This document shows, in pieces, positions 47,798-60,284 of a DNA stretch of 64,000 nt. Below the pieces are notes generated by a model. It was not told the DNA's origin, did no database searches, and worked only from the letters and a program-made list of their open reading frames with translations. The stretch is from NCBI RefSeq assembly GCF_047948215.1, contig NC_134458.1, forward strand, positions 89,421,260 through 89,485,259, read 5' to 3'. This DNA comes from Lycorma delicatula. Lineage: Eukaryota; Arthropoda; Insecta; Hemiptera; Fulgoridae. The position numbers and the translations under genes were made by a program. Positions within the stretch are counted from its first letter, which is position 1. Every line of letters begins with the position of its first letter.

Positions 47798-47814
47798 AGG
47801 TCTATAAACACCAA
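47798..47814. repeat. Target-site duplication, right copy
   Basis: Exact repeat of 47493-47509. Confidence 0.95.
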
Positions 47815-50416
47815 GTATGTTGGTTTGTTTTTCTTTATATTTCTTCTACTATTAATCTGGGGCCTAAAATTGCTTCCCTTGTCCCTATACTTTTCCTGAA
47901 ACCAAATTGGTCTTCTCCTAGCACTTCTTCCACTCTCCTCTCAATTCTTCTGTATAGAATTCTAGTTAAGATTTTTGATGCATGACTAGTTAAACATTGT
48001 TCCACATTCTTCACATTTATCTGCCCCTGCTTTCTTTGGTATCATGACTATAACACTTTTTTTGAAGTCTGATGGAACTTCCCCTTTTTCATAAATATTA
48101 CACACCAGCTTGTATAACCTATCAATCGCTTCCTCACCTGCACTGCACAGTAATTCTACAGGTATTCCATCTATTCCAGGAGCCTTTCTGCCATTTAAAT
48201 CTTTTAATGCTCTCTTAAATTCAGATCTCAGTATTGTTTCTCCCATTTCATCCTCCTCAACTTCCTCTTCTTCCTCTATAACACCATTTCTAATTCATTT
48301 CCTCCGTCTAACTCTTCAATATATTCCACCCATCTATAGACTTTACCTTTCGTATTATATATTGGTGTACCATCTTTGTTTAACACATTATTAGATTTTA
48401 ATTTATGTACCCCAAAATTTTCCTTAACTTTCCTGTATGCTCTGTCTATTTTACCAATGTTCATTTCTCTTTCCACTTTTGAACACTTTTCTTTAATCCA
48501 CTCTTCTTTCGCTAGTTTGCGCTTCCTGTTTATAGCATTTCTTAATTGTCGGTAGTTCCTTTTACTTTCTTCATCACTAGCATTCTTATATTTTCTACGT
48601 TCATCCATCAGCTGCAATATATCGTCTGAAACCCAAGGTTTTTTACCAGTTCTCTTTGTTCTGCCTAAGTTCGCTTCTGCTGATTTAATAATTTCCTTTT
48701 TAACATTCTCCCATTCTTCTTCTACATTTTCTACCTTATCTTTTTTACTCAGACCTCTCTTGCAATGTCCTCCTCAAAAATCTTCTTTACCTCCTCTTCC
48801 TCAAGCTTCTCTAAATTCCACCGATTCATCTGACACCTTTCCTTCATGTTTTTAAATCCCAATTTACATTTCATTATCACCAAATTATGGTCGCTATCAG
48901 TGTCTGCTCCAGGGTAAGTTTGGCAGTCAATGATTGATTCCTAAATCTTTGCTTAACCATGATATAATCTATCTGATACCTTGCAGTATCGCCTGGCTTT
49001 TTCCAAGTGTATATTCTTCTATTATGATTTTTAAATTGGGTGTTGGCAATTACTAAATTATACTTTGTGCAAAACTCTATAAGTCTGTCCCCTCTTTCAT
49101 TTCTTTTGCCCAGCCTGTATTCACCTACTATATTTCCTTCCTTGCCCTTTCCAATGCTTGCATTCCAATCTCCAACTATTATTAAATTTCCATCTCCTTT
49201 TACGTGTTTAATTGCTTCATCAATCTCTTCGTATACACACTCTACCTCATCATCATCATGGGCGCTTGTAGGCTTGTAAACAATCGTTGTTGGTTTAGGT
49301 TTTGATTTTATCCTTATTACAATGATTCTATTGCTATGGGTTTTGAAATATTTTACTCTCTTCCCTATCTTCTTGTTCATTGTGAAACCTACTCCTGCCT
49401 GCCCATTATTTGAAGCTGAGTTTATTATTCTAAAATCACCTGACCAAAAGTCGCCTTCCTCTTCCCACCGAACCTCACTAATTCCTACTACATCCATATT
49501 TATCCTATCCATTTCTCTTTTTAAATTTTCCAGCCTACCAACCTTTTTAAAACTTCTAACATTCCACGCTCCGACTTGTAGAATGTTATTTTTTAATTTT
49601 CTGGTGACCCCCTCCTTAGTAGTCCCCACCCGGAGATCCGAACAGGGGACTAGTTTACCTCCGGAATATTTTACCAAGGAAGGCGCCTCCATCATTGCTA
49701 TATGAAAATGCAGAGAGCCACATTTTCTTGGAAAAAAAGCAGCTGTAGTTTTCCATTGCTTTCAGCTGCGCAGTACTCAGAGGACTGAGTGATGTTGATA
49801 TGGCCGTTTAAGTCATTGTGACTCACGCCCCTAACAACTACTGAAAGAGCTGCTGCCCTCTTTCAGGAATCATTCCTTAGTCAGGCTCTCAACAGATACC
49901 TCTCCGATATGGTTGCACCTTCGGTCCAGCTACTCTGTATCACTGAGTACTCAAGCCCCCTCACCAACGGCAAGATCTCATGATTCATAGAGGAGGGGCC
50001 TACATATATCATGACATATATCTAATGTGTATTAAATAATATAGTATATTATTTAATACACATTGTAAACAGACAAGAAGAACAATAAAAAAGAAAAACA
50101 GACAGATTGCAGCTAAATAAACAGACACCAATGTTAACACTTAACGCTATTCACTAACAGTTAATGGTATCTCTATGACTGTGCAGATTAACAAATGTTG
50201 CACTAGTATTAATAATTAATGATGCTGCAGTGAAAGAGAAAAGTTTTGCCTTCCCAGCCAAAATTTAACTTTAGATATATTTACTAATCTCATTAAACCC
50301 ATTTTATAAAAAAGGTTCCTTCAAAAAAATTAAATGAGTTTTCACAGTACATAAATGGCCTCCCAGATTATTTTTTGGTGTCTGTAAGTATGAGTCGACA
50401 TAGACCAATATTTATT

Positions 50417-50706
50417 TAACTCACCATTTTGGTCTAGTGGTGAATGTGTCTACGCAAATCAGCTAATTTTGAAGTCAAGAGTTCCAATGTTCAAATCCTA
50501 GTAAAGGCACTTACTTTTACACGAATTTGGATACTAGATCTTGGATACCGGTGTTCTTTGGTGGTTGGGTTTCAATTAACCACACATCTCAGAAATGGTC
50601 GATCTGAGACTGTACAAGACTACACTTCACTTACACTCATACATATCCTCATTCATCCTCTGAAGTAATACCTGAGCGTGATTCCCAGAAGCTAATTGAG
50701 AAAAAA
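50417..50706 (+). repeat. tRNA-derived SINE, family B, copy 2
   Basis: About 290 bp, with the same body as copy 1 (GGATACCGGTGTTCTTTGG and CCACACATCTCAG blocks), the A box TGGTCTAGTGG and B box TGTTCAAATCCTAG, and the tail TCATCCTCTGAAGTAATACC. It is flanked by AGACCAATATTTATT at 50402-50416 and 50707-50721, a 15-bp target-site duplication. It is more diverged in the head than copy 1. Confidence 0.95.
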
Positions 50707-50721
50707 AGACCAATATTTATT

Positions 50722-53050
50722 AAATAACAAATTTGAATATTTCCATTTGTTTGTATTTACAAATGTGCTCCCTTTGCTAAAACAATATTATTCCTAAAAA
50801 ATAAAAATAATATCTACTTCATCAAACCAGACAACAGAAATATTTTCTCATAACACAATTAATTACTTTAGCTGAGAACATTCTTCCAGTTTTTATATAA
50901 TACTAATTAAATAAACCTGAATTAATTACATGCAACTTATTTAAAATGTATAAAGAATATCTACTTAAATATATTTTTTCAATTAATGATTTAAAAGTTT
51001 TTACTCTACATTGTTGTAATTTATTTATTATCTTCACATATTTGTATTATTTTATATATTTATTCTATTAATCTGGACTTAATCACTCTTTTTGATTTAT
51101 TTTTTTTTTATCTTGTGACATTAATCAAAGTTTTTCCCACTGTTTTTCTTGATCATTCCAGGAAAATGGTAGAGTAGTTCGTTTTGTTAACACCTACCAG
51201 CTAAGGTATTTAAGGGTTAAATATCTTAGAGATTGATGCAATATATCATTAGATACTAATTTAATAAAATATTTATCTTCCAGGTGAGCTATTTCATTTG
51301 AAGAAAGTTTAAAGTAACTGAAAAAAAAAACAAATCAAGACTGTAATACTATGTACGTTTAATGATATTGATGACACAACACACTTTTTAACATGTTTTC
51401 CAAGTGCAAAAGAAGAAGAAAAAATTTGTGTAATTTCCAATTAAAATTTAATTGCATTTTTTTATTATTTAATAAAAAAAAATTATCAAACTTTTTTTTG
51501 AAATCATTCTTTCACAAGAAATATTATAAACTAATTCAATATCAAGGAATAGAATAGAAATTAGCTCATTATAAAAAATAATAAATATTTCCGAAACAAT
51601 AAATATTGTGGGTCCTGAGTAAAATTGTAGATTGCATCAATACAAGCTGATGCTTCAAACACCTAGAATGTCTCACACAGCAGCATCCAGAAAATTTATT
51701 AGTGTGAAGTAAGGATAAAAATGTCAACATCAGAATATGTGTTTAATGCACATTCCCTTACATAACGTGAGATCAATACGTATGATGAGTGCATGTTGTG
51801 GATATTTTTTAGTGACTATAACTAAATTATTTAAATCACTAGAAAATAGAAATCCCACCATTCCAATATATATTGTTTAAGTTTAGTTTTTCAAATTAAA
51901 CTGACAATAAATTACAATTTCTTTGTTATATACATTGTTTTTAATTTATAAAAGTTTTTAAAAAACAATTAGTTATTTTAACTTAAATTGGTTGCACTGA
52001 GTAAAGTTTTACAACAGTAATATAAATAAGTGCCATGCTCACTTCTATAAGGCTCTGAATGAATAGTTTTTGATGACACATTATTTTAAAGAGTCAGTGA
52101 AGGTGTTTTTGCATTCAACACAAGATTAGTAACAATAAAAATGAAAATTAAGATAACCAAAACAAAAAATCTCTTACAATGATAAATATATAAACAAAGA
52201 TTCAGAGAAAAATAAATTATAAGTTTAAAGCAATTGATGTATTATAATCTTCAGGTTAAAAAACAAAACAAATACCACACCCAGAACAAACTCACCAAAC
52301 TAAATGCCCAAGAAATAGATAAACTAAACTGTTCCAGCTGCACAAAATTATTTGTTGGACAACAGAATGTGATTTCAAACAAAGATATATGAACACATAA
52401 AGTTATTCCACTACAATATGTAATGGATATCTGTCAACTGCCTCATAGAAACAAATCACAAGTACACCGATAACAACCTACATATTCTATAAGTAAAAGA
52501 AAAATTACTGTATCAAATTTGATCTTAATGAAATACTAAAATACACATGAACTACATATTAATTGAATACCATTAAACAGATAACAAGTTTGAATCTAAT
52601 AGATTTTTGACCACATCGTAAATATATGTCTTCCTCAGTCTAAGTAGCTTAAACCAGAATGCAGATATCAATGCTAGTGCTACCAAAGATTATTGAAATA
52701 CCACAATTGAAAATATGATTTTGTTAAAATTAAATAAAATATTGTTTCACTTACTGTACTCACCTTATTTTTAATTTTTATTATGTTTACCATAAAAATA
52801 ATCATTACTTTCATATAGAACTCTTTCTTCTGAAAGGTTTTTTTTTATTGTAGATTAAATAAAATTTTTAATTTATTTAGGTAGATATTTGCAATCTCAT
52901 TGTTTGAAATGAAATTTCATTTTTAATTAATTTATTATAAAAAAAGAATCTATTCAGAGAATACTCTGCCGGTGACTATACAAAAAAAAGAAAAAGCAGT
53001 ATGTGAAACAATTTTTTTTAAGTGATTAAAAAGGAATTGTTATACAGATT
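50722..53050. other. AT-rich intergenic sequence
   Basis: No gene, transposon or structured repeat recognised. Confidence 0.5.
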
Positions 53051-54161
53051 GATTAAAAATGAGCGATTGGATTTTAAAATTCTGTACTTAAAAGTAGTAC
53101 ACATAAAATTATGAATGAAAATAAACAGAAACTGTCCAAGTTTCAGTCATATCTTCATTAATGTTCAATATGGCCTCTATTCATCCCACGACTCATGCAT
53201 GTGGTAGTCCAATTCAATTCAGTCCACACACGCATTAACATATCCCTATTGATGGTCATAAATGCAGCTGTAATTTATTCCTGTAGCTCAACCAAAGTTA
53301 CTGTGTGTAGTGGCATGTAAATACATTCTTTAATGCACCCTCAAAGGAAAAAAATCACAAACCGTGAGATCAGGAGATCTAGAAGGCCATTTTAAGAGCG
53401 CTAAGTCATCGCCTTTGTTTTAAAAATTGCACCAAAAACATTAAGTTTTGGGGAATTATGTCATGTTCTACAGAATTAGGTTGTTCAGTATTCCATATCC
53501 TGATGTTATGGTGATTCACCTTTCCATTCAAGTGAAATGTCACCTAGTCACTGAACATCAGACAGTTAGCAAAATCATCATCCTTCATAGCTTCCTGCGT
53601 GTCATTGGAAAATTTTGATCGTTTGTTGAGGCCATTTGGTTGTATTTTTTGTTATAACTTTATATGGTACAGTTTCAGTCATAATCGAGTTCACAAAATC
53701 TTTCAAAAGTTGGGTGTGGAATATTGAGTTCACTACTAGTGTGTCAAGTTGACTTCTTTTGGCTATGAATGAAACTCGCCCTGACTCTCACCACTGATTC
53801 ATTCAAAATGCTTGGGCGTCTGGGGCTTTTACCTTTGCACAAACAACCATTGTCTTCAAACTGTCAATACCATCTTAGAATACCTTGGTGGCCTGGTGGT
53901 TCTATTTCAAACCATCTCTGAAATAAACTCTGCATGATAACAACAGATAAACATTTCTCAAACTCTAAGACACAGAATGCTGCTTTCTGATACATAGATG
54001 CAATTTTAGAAACTGTGCTTGAGCTACTACTTGTCAGCAACCACTTTAAACCTAACCTGAAACTTAGACAATTTCTGTTTATTTTCAACTACCATTAATA
54101 ATTTTATGGATACTACTTTTTTAAATACATATTTTTAAAATCCGATTAATCATTTGTAATC
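53051..54161 (-). mobile_element. Old mariner-like transposon with diverged terminal repeats
   Basis: The left end (GATTAAAAATGAGCGATTGG then ATTTTAAAAT..GTAC..AAAAGTAGTA) and the reverse complement of the right end (GATTACAAATGATTAATCGG then ATTTTAAAAA..GTAT..AAAAGTAGTA) match over about 60 bp at roughly 80%. The interior encodes a transposase on the minus strand. At about 1.1 kb it is short for a full element, consistent with internal loss. Confidence 0.7.
53155..54088 (-). pseudogene. Mariner-like (DUF4817-type) transposase, decayed
   Basis: The N-terminus at 54088-53864 reads YQKAAFCVLEFEKCLSV, then ILRWY, corresponding to the FEETG helix-turn-helix region. CLCKGKSPRRP follows near 53840. 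LLDLLISRFVIFF near 53380 corresponds to SPDLTPxDFFLWG. The C-terminus near 53170 ends MSRGMNRGHIEH, typical of the family. Many stops are present. Confidence 0.65.
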
Positions 54162-55086
54162 ATTCTCTTGAGATTTTTAGACTGTATATTAAGTTAAAAC
54201 AGTTGCTTTACTGAAAATATCTTTATATAAGTAAAGATATGACCAGTATGTTTAAATTTGAATTGGTTTGTAACTGAAGTATAAGCATCAGTAGAGAGAC
54301 ATCATTAAATATATTTATGGAAAAATGTGGCTAGTATCTTCTTCCATCAGAAGCAAACATTATTTGTTTGTTGATTTATATTCATTTACACTGTTAATTG
54401 ATGCTACTATCAGCTTTACAATACATGGCAATACTATAAATATTAATTTAGTCAATAGTTACAGACAAGTGGGCAATTCCTTTCCATTTCCTTCAGAAGC
54501 ATGCAGTATTATGATAGTGCCTCCAAAACATTCTTATCACAGACTAGGTGTATCAGTTTAAAAAATAAATATCCCTGAACGAAACGCTGCATGTACTGTG
54601 ATTTTGTATTGTATATAAACTTTAAATGCTTCTACATATTCCAATGAATATTTAACAAATTTTTACTCAGAGAATTGTATACCAAAATTACCAATATTTA
54701 TTCATATTTTTTTTTATTTTCCTGTCTTTGTCATGGTAAAATTTTTTCCTTGGTATTTAATCTAATTTAATATGTTAAAAATACTAGTTTGGTATCACCT
54801 ATATTAATTTCTATCATACTTACTGTATTTTTTATGACAATACCCAGATAGTCATTTGTGTACTCACAGATGAAACAAGTAAATATAACAGGAAAGTGAT
54901 ATGCAAGAGAAAGAATTGGTTGATTGATTAAGACAGAAAAACGAAAAAGTAAGTTGCTGCTTGAAAAATAAAATGCCCTGAAGATTGTGTATATGCTATA
55001 AGTAGTTTTATAGATAATTATTTTGGAATTTATCATAGACAAGCTGGAATAAATAAAATTTAATTGTTTAGTTTATTTCTATTTTT

Positions 55087-55127
<41 letters not shown>

Positions 55128-56018
55128 GTCTGGTTGTATCTAAAGAGACTCATATATGCAGCAGAAGTCTATCAGTCATAATAGGAATGGTCTTAGTAAT
55201 CAACTAAGCTACGCTAAAACAGTTTATTTCAGTATAAACTTGTATCTGTTCCAAACATAAACGAGATGGATTATAAATGTCCCTGTTTTTCTCACCTCCT
55301 ACTGACCTTATATTACTTTGAAACAAAAAAAATTGAATTACTATAATTATGATTTGCAAAATATCAACAAAGTGATGTCTGGATAATGTTGAGGAGGATA
55401 TCAAGAAGTCAGAAGTGTCGAGATGGTGACCAAGGATTATATAGACCAGTAGCATTACAGAAAGTAATTATGATTTGAAACTTTCCTATGGTATTGCAAA
55501 TATCCAGCTCTAAAAATGTTTCTACTGTCTTCTTAAACACTTGGATAACACTATCTCTTAAAAAAATTACACAAGGTGTAATTTTTCCATGATATAAATA
55601 AGGAGATATTACGCAGTCAAGGACATATAAGCACACAAAATAATTAGTACTGTAGGTCTACATAGCCCAAGAAAACGTTCTGTTGATTTCTATATTAGCT
55701 AGTATCTGGTTTAGTTTCTAACAAGGGTCTGTTATTTTTTCACCATTATTACATTCAATGTATTTTCTCATTAACTGTTTGCATAAAAATATTTCAAGCT
55801 TGCATAAAGAAAATAAATATAAAAAAGCAGCATTTATATTCAATATATAAACAAAACTATTGTAACATGAATAATAGTCATAACTTTTCTATCCTTGTTA
55901 CACTGCCTAATATTATATAAGTGATTCATTATTGATAAAGTAATTAATGAATATAGCTATTGTTCACAATATTGAAGTTCATTTACAGTTAAACAGCTGT
56001 TAAAGTTAAGCAAACGCT
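54162..56018. other. AT-rich sequence with a TA microsatellite
   Basis: (TA)n of about 34 bp at 55089-55122. Small open frames on both strands show no domain. The last bases before 56019 may be the 5' untranslated region of the exon there. Confidence 0.45.
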
Positions 56019-56237
56019 ATGCACTGGAAGTTAATTTTGTCAGTCATGTTTATTACTTTCTCTGTGAATATTTTTTTAAGTCAATATAATTTACTACCGA
56101 AAATACAACAAATAGAATGGTACAAAAAATACTTCATGGGTAATCTGCGTAAACTGGCAGGTGGAAATGACCAAAGTATCTTTAAATTTATTAATCCACT
56201 AAAATGGTCAGTTGATAATCCTGATTCTATCAAACAG
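56019..56237 (+). CDS. Candidate first exon with an N-terminal hydrophobic segment
   Basis: The ATG at 56019 opens a 73-codon frame ending in phase 0 at CAAACAG|GTAAGT, a consensus donor. Residues 1-20 (MHWKLILSVMFITFSVNIFL) form a signal peptide or signal anchor. Then comes a basic and aromatic region (EWYKKYFMGNLRKLAGG) and KFINPLKWSVDNPDSIKQ. I do not recognise the family. The layout suggests a secreted or type II membrane protein. No in-phase downstream exon was identified, since the following 2.3 kb is mostly a transposon and AT-rich DNA. Confidence 0.5.
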
Positions 56238-56679
56238 GTAAGTGTTCATTTTTTAACAGGTTAACAATAAATCTGAACATACAAATTTTATTTATTTATT
56301 TTTTTACTATAATACATATTAAGTAGTATCAACTTTAGCCACTAATCAATAGCAACAGCCCACAACTGTACCCACGCACTCAAACAACGATAGGATTCAC
56401 ATTTCTAGTATAACAGGTTCATTTATCAGATGTGACTACAGCCATCAACTTTTTAACTTTTACTTTCAAGGATGCTATTCAATAGGTGTTTCAGGTGTTA
56501 TCAGACTGTGTATGGAAATGCGGTATATTGTTTTACCCAGGACACAAAAAATATATTTTATATTTATCTAATTAATTTAATTAAACTATTGAAATTTTAC
56601 ATCAAAAAACGTTTACAATGTTTTTAGTACTGTCATTTTAAAATATGAACAAGCATATCTCATCTTGTCACCTAGCAGT

Positions 56680-56741
56680 ACATATTGTAATAGTTTCTTA
56701 ATTATTATCTAAATAACAATTGAGAAACTATTGCAATATGG
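56680..56741. repeat. Small imperfect inverted repeat
   Basis: ACATATTGTAATAGTTTCT (56680-56698) pairs with AGAAACTATTGCAATATGG (56723-56741), 17 of 19 allowing a G-T pair, with an AT-rich 24-base loop. Confidence 0.5.
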
Positions 56742-57094
56742 ACATAATCACTTAGACTTAAAACTTTGTTTTTTGACGAATTTTAACAAAATGACGATCA
56801 ATTGTTTTATATGTATATAATTTAATTATGTAAGATTATAATTTTATATATGTTAATCATAATTATACTCCTGAAGGTGGCAGAATATACTAGGTCTAGC
56901 CAATGTACAAGCTTGTGATATGAGCAGACTGCGTATTACTACTTGGCCTGAAAACATCAACTCTGCATATCTGATCAAAGTATTACTTATTATCATATTG
57001 TGTGCGGTAGTAACTATCATATTTACATTTACTAATTATAAACAATACGTAATTAATTCTTTTCTAACCTTTATTTGTACTAAATTATTAATTT

Positions 57095-58530
57095 TTAATA
57101 ATAAACAAAAACTTGCTTGAAAAGCTTACGTCTAGCAAGTTCACCTTCCTCACTAAACAAATCACTATCACTGTCACTTTCATTTTCACTTTCATTCTCA
57201 GAGCCTACATGTATAACATAATGTTCTGTTATTTCATCTATCAGTGGTTCCAGTTTTTCATACTCTTTTTCAATATTTTTTTTTACTTTTTCACAACAGG
57301 GTTTCCAGTCATCTTCATTCGTGGAATTAATTCTCTCCGTATTTAATTTTTCAACATTTGTGAAAGAAAATTTAGTGTTATGACTCGCCACATGTCTTTT
57401 TACGGCTGACCATACCATCTCGATTGGATTCAAATCGGTATGGTACGGTGGGCGTCTAAGAACACGATGCCCATGGTTTTTCAAAAGTTCATCCAAGTGA
57501 TATTTATGTACTTTAGTTTTATTTAACTTTACTAATTCATATAACTGTGGTTTCAGTATTTTTGAACTATATGGAATATGGGTTTTCTCCAGCCAATTGG
57601 TCATATATTTTCTTCTGGAGTTAGAATTCAGCGCTTTATCAATACCTGTATTCTGATAAGGGGCGTTATCAACAACTACTACTGACATTAGTGGAAGATA
57701 TGGAATCAATTTTTCACGTACCCATTTCATGATATTGTATTCATGCTGTGATGGTAGTCGTGACTTTTCAAACTGGCTTTCCAAGTTAGTAATGAGTTTG
57801 GAATAAAATCGATTTCTCCTCTAGCATGAATTACTATTAAATGATCACCTTTATCAATCGGCACATGAAGTCCCTCCACAATACAATCAGACCACAACTT
57901 TGTCAAACAATGCGAACTTGAAATGTAGGTTTCATCCAAATAAACAATTGTAGCATTACTTTATCTGTACTTAGTCGTTGTCTTCAAATATTCAATTCTC
58001 TTCCACCTGATATCCAACTTCTCAGTTAAAAGTTTTCTGCTATTTTCAGTTTTATGCCATTTGAAACCTAACTCTTTCAAAATAACAGTCAAAGTTGATT
58101 CACTGCCTTTAAAGTCTAGATGACTGAAGTTCTTGCCTTATTTTTTTTTTAAAGTAGGTAATTTATTCTTCTTTGAATGAAATTCATTAGTTATTGTTCT
58201 ACATTAACTGTTCTTTTAACTACACCTAAATCAAAACTGTCCAGTCCACTGACAAGTTTCAAACATCGTTTAAACTTTTTCAGCATGGTGAAAGAACATG
58301 ATTGGGATGTTGGTTGAAGAATCAAGTCTTTTTTTCTCTTCTGAGTTTTGAACCTGTGTTCTTGATATCCACAAGCAGCAGAAGTTCTTTTTGTGCATTT
58401 TTGAATGCCAATTATATGTTTTTTGTCAGTCAATTTACTTTTAGAGCTTCTTTTTCATAAAATCATAAATATTATTGATCATTTCACGTGCTTGACTCCT
58501 ACGTTTTTTCTTAACTACGGGTTTAAATTC
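57095..58530 (-). pseudogene. IS630/Tc1/mariner-superfamily transposase with a DD82E-like spacing
   Basis: Reading from about 58530 down: MAEFKPVVKKKRRS opens the N-terminus, then AACGYQEHRFKTQKRKK (58433-58191 frame). The first catalytic Asp lies in YLDETYISSSHC near 57935. A frameshift near 57740 leads to the last 229 codons (57784-57095). These hold SVVVVDNAPYQN (second Asp), then LRRPPYHTDLNPIEMVWS (Glu). I count 82 residues between that Asp and that Glu, far from the 34 of Tc1. The tail is acidic and Ser-rich (SENESENESDSDSD). The enzyme would cut and paste DNA. This copy has two or three frame breaks. Confidence 0.8.
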
Positions 58531-59382
58531 TGCCATAACAAACTACACTAACAAAAATAAAACAAAAAATAATATAGTACAAAAAGTTTGCAAAAAACAA
58601 TGAGTAATTATAAAATAATATGACCGCACAAAAACGCTATCCAAATACCTTCACTGAACACGATATGAACTGGACTAAAGTTTATTTCTTTATACACACA
58701 CTGTGTACTCTGAATGACAGATCTACATACAATCATGACTAAAAACATTTCTAACTGCATGTATACATTTTTATAGGCCCGTACATAATACCAGAGTATT
58801 AGTCACTGGTTAAGGAACTGTTATTTTTTTTAGAAGATTGAATAATTAAGCATTTTTATGCATGTAATCAACTCAAGTGGAAAGAATTGAACACACAACA
58901 ATATAAATGTATTGTTTGGGCGCCTGTATTGTTTGTAAGTTGAAAAATGAAATAAAAATAATAATTATGTGAAAAAATAATGTTTTGGAAAACAATAATA
59001 TAATGAGATGTCAGCATGTAACATCACAAGCACGTGATTTGCTATGGCGCTATAGTCGAATTTGGTAAGCTATTTGTAATATAATATATATAGTCTGAAT
59101 CTTTATAAAACATGGATGTTTGATAATTAATTTTTAATAGAACATTTTATTTGATGATATTTATACCTGGTGGTCGTTTGAAAAGTTACCACACCCAGTA
59201 TTCAACAGATATCAGCCCCATCGTATTTGTTTGCAGGCATGTACATCATTCTCGTGGGGAACATTTTTAAAATTATTTTCAAAGGAGTGGAACCCACCCT
59301 CTCTTCTACACCTACCCCAACTTGAAAATCTGAAACGGCAATGGTAACACTTAATTACATCAATTGACAATCCAAAAAAATT
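58531..59382. other. AT-rich sequence around transposon ends
   Basis: It probably includes the untranslated flank of the transposase at 57095-58530, but I could not define its terminal repeats. A slightly GC-richer block at 59200-59330 may be an unpaired outer part of the long-inverted-repeat element that follows. Confidence 0.35.
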
Positions 59383-59979
59383 ATGAATTTTGGGGAAAAT
59401 AAAATTAAAATCCACCCACCCCTTCGCTCGGTAGGTGCGAAAAACCATTTGGGGTAATACTTATTTTAAATTTCAGTCCAACAAAAATAACTGCAAAATG
59501 ACATGATATTACTTCTTAAACCATTTGAAATAATTACAATCTGTGGATTAAAACTGAAAATTATTTTTTAAATTACCAACACAAAATTTCGTCCTTAATG
59601 TTTTCTAAATTTTCAAGGGTTGAAAACTTATTACTTTTTTTTTAATGACACAATGTAGCTTGTGGCACCTTATTAGAAGGCTCTTTGAATGACAAGTAAT
59701 TTGGTACAAATAAGATAAAAATTTGTTCACTGGTATTGAAGTTATGATTAGAAATTAGTTTTTTAGTTTATGTTGTGATACAGTGTTGCTGACCCAAAGC
59801 ATTAGGTCTGAAGTCGTCCGTTCTTGTTAAAATTATGGATTTTAGGTTTCTCTAACATTAAAAAACCGTACCAGAAAACACAGCATTATAACATCAGTTA
59901 CATACGAAAAATCAATAACTTAAAAATCAAACCACTTCTTTGCTGATAACATATTGATAAATTGATTACCTTGTTAAAT
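59383..59979 (+). repeat. Left arm of the long inverted repeat
   Basis: Pairs with 61902-62510 along its full length with small insertions and deletions. Confidence 0.8.
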
Positions 59980-60284
59980 AGGTTATAATTTTCTGCCAGT
60001 TATTGAGATCTTAGTTTCTATGGTACATTTTCACAAATTGTTTTCTTTCATATTGTATTTAATTAGTGTAAAAGTATTTATTGTATTTATTTCATCATGT
60101 TTTACTTAAATTGTGTTCTTTAGTTAAAATTGGGATTTCGTTTGTGTTACTATTGTAACACAATTTGACCTTTTGTGTTATTTGTGTTAATGGTATTCAC
60201 CATTTGAACTTTCATTATTTGTCTTAAGTAAATTTGTCTCTCTAACAAGACTTACAATCTGAAAGAAAGCACTGAACTAATTTT

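Larger units (their letters stand above)
46439..49695 (-). pseudogene. RTE endonuclease and reverse transcriptase, broken
   Basis: The endonuclease at 49695-48877 carries LQVGAWNVRSFKKVGRL, VVGISEVRW, IIVGDWNASIG and ARYQIDYIMV. A frameshift near 48930 removes its last part. The connector continues at 48617-48276 (KKPWVSDDIL...RRKY). RT starts at 48246 (ALKDLNGRKAPGIDGIPVELL), then FKKSVIVMIPKK, and a damaged DQFGFRK region near 47910. Motif A (LVFIDLEKAFD) is split by the SINE. The frame 47398-46439 (319 codons) is intact, with RKGVRQGCSLSPLLFNLYM, LRFADDIVIL, FCYLGSKITKDGRS and VALYGSEAGTIG. The usual Trp of YGSExWTI is changed to Gly. Confidence 0.85.
46423..49998 (-). mobile_element. RTE-clade LINE, nearly full length, split by a SINE
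   Basis: The element reads on the minus strand from about 49998 (5' end) to the T-run at 46423-46434, which is its poly(A) tail. The 5' region (49700-49998) contains a conserved-looking block ending ACTCAAGCCCCCTCACC on the + strand. The coding part holds an APE endonuclease and RT of the type often mis-annotated as craniofacial development protein 2, that is, RTE/BovB-like. A truncated relative is at 15503-15850. A SINE at 47510-47797 interrupts the RT. Confidence 0.85.

Noticed and set aside
46323..49705. Several + strand open frames rich in Ser, Pro and Phe
   Set aside because: They are antisense shadows of the RTE endonuclease and reverse transcriptase.
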